Origin: Pseudozyma flocculosa PF-1
Lineage: Eukaryota; Basidiomycota; Ustilaginomycetes; Ustilaginales; Ustilaginaceae
DNA length: 64,000 nt
NCBI RefSeq assembly: GCF_000417875.1
Contig: NW_006920895.1
Coordinates: 230,336-294,335 of the forward strand
Direction: 5' to 3'
A program made the translations under genes and the position numbers. The notes beneath the pieces were generated by a model. That model searched no databases. It had not been told where the DNA came from and saw only the letters and a program-made list of their open reading frames with translations. This document shows positions 63,258 to 64,000 of the stretch, one piece after another. How positions within the stretch are numbered: the stretch's first letter is position 1; each line of letters begins with the position of its first letter.

Positions 63258-64000
63258 AGCGCCCTGCCATCGCCTCGCCTCGCTCAGTCAGACACGGGCT
63301 AGTTTTTCGCCCGCCGCGTCCCGACGCCCTCAAAAGCTCCTCGACCTCGAGCGGGCATCCCTTCCGACCCATACACACTCTCAACGACCAGAAAAACACC
63401 TCAGAAAACCCCTATCTACGAGGGCCAGCACCACCACCTCATCATCCACCGCTGGATCCCTCGCGGCTCCTCAACCAGCGTCCTTCCACACGCTCCCCGC
63501 GCTAGCAACCCCTCTTCGCTTCTCGCGGCTACGGGCGCGGTCCCACCAGCTCGACCGGGCGCCTTGATCGGGCCCTCTTGATGCTGCCGCCGCCGCTTGA
63601 CCATCCGCACACGATCGCACCGCGCCCCAAGATGGACGCACGATCGACTTTGTCCCCACGCACCCGCTGCTCCGTCTACGGATTCTCTCGCTCTCGCACC
63701 CCCTGTATCATCCTTTTTTTGGCATTCTCCTCTCTCCTCTCCTCTCCTCTCCTCTGGTCCCTTCTGATACGACCACGACCATGAACGGCCCCCTGTATAC
63801 TACGCTCATTTGCTGCCAGCACTCCACGCTCCTCCCGTACGGGGCTGAATGGAACGCGGGCTAGAACGCCTGGTTCTTCAACCCCCCTCTTTCGACCTCC
63901 TACCTCGTGTGTTGCTTCGTTGTCGTGCGTCCCTGTGTCCTCGTGTCGGACGGGGGGCAGGCCTCTAGCACTCGTCTCGTCCCACCATGCGGCGGATCGT
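63258..64000. other. 3' flank of DPBB gene to window end
   Basis: These 743 bp contain the DPBB 3' UTR and, from about 63710, a pyrimidine-rich stretch with a CTCTC pentamer run (63733-63756). Short open frames are low complexity; no gene is supported. Confidence 0.45.
63733..63756. repeat. (CTCTC)n pentanucleotide repeat
   Basis: About five tandem TCTCC/CTCTC pentamers near the right end of the window. Confidence 0.8.

Noticed and set aside
1..64000. tRNA, rRNA or transposable elements
   Set aside because: I looked for T-loop GTTCGANNC with paired stems, terminal inverted repeats, and reverse transcriptase or transposase motifs and found none convincing; a covariance-model and repeat-library search would be needed to exclude them.

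Overview
The window is nuclear DNA of a GC-rich filamentous or yeast-like fungus, most likely a basidiomycete of the smut lineage (Ustilaginomycotina). The reasons are a very strong G/C bias at third codon positions, short introns (mostly 87-240 bp) with GTGAGT-like donors and an almost invariant CTGAC branch site, and a gene set (CDK8, CCR4, HSP90, TUP1, ATP10, RSC4-like, SCAMP, CDC10-type septin, TOR, DHODH, dTMP kinase) that is eukaryotic and fungal throughout. The genus cannot be fixed from the sequence alone. Three runs of N (21742-21761, 32507-32938, 54586-54874) show this is a draft scaffold.

Layout from left to right: an SDR-like oxidoreductase (-, 180-2177) diverges from the Mediator kinase CDK8/SSN3 (+, 2506-4656). 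CCR4 deadenylase (-, 5567-8139) is convergent with CDK8 and divergent from HSP90 (+, 10300-12534). Next come a large unrecognised single-pass membrane protein (+, 14621-18940), the corepressor TUP1 (+, 21424-24537, seven exons and a misassembled gap) and the ATP synthase assembly factor ATP10 (+, 25034-26331). A Gfo/Idh/MocA oxidoreductase (-, 26582-27781), an amino acid permease (-, 28523-30247) and an RSC4-like tandem bromodomain protein (-, 31947-35779) follow. Then come SCAMP (+, 36825-38682, ten exons including very small ones), a CDC10-type septin (+, 39687-41303), TOR kinase (-, 41821-49213), mitochondrial dihydroorotate dehydrogenase (-, 50159-52403), a dTMP kinase embedded in a very long disordered protein (+, 53092-57634), a PAC1-like proteasome assembly chaperone (+, 58218-59411) and a small secreted double-psi beta-barrel protein (+, 62901-63257).

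There is no operon-like or dedicated biosynthetic cluster. The genes are housekeeping and regulatory. Several act on transcription and nutrient response (CDK8, CCR4, TUP1, RSC4-like, TOR, amino acid permease), and two act in pyrimidine/dTTP supply and are divergently arranged (DHODH and dTMP kinase, 52404-53091 between them). Intergenic regions are long (up to 3.5 kb) and rich in CAGGC/GCCTG-type words and short tandem repeats, many with a 5-bp period.

The most notable observations are a TOR gene whose essential FATC tail sits on a 19-nt last exon behind an intron holding a 20-unit pentanucleotide repeat; a SCAMP gene with exons of 13, 3 and 14 nt; an HSP90 ending MESID instead of MEEVD; a dTMP kinase domain fused to long disordered sequence; and intron branch sites unusually far from the acceptor. 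Exon boundaries were deduced by hand from splice consensus, reading-frame continuity and family conservation.
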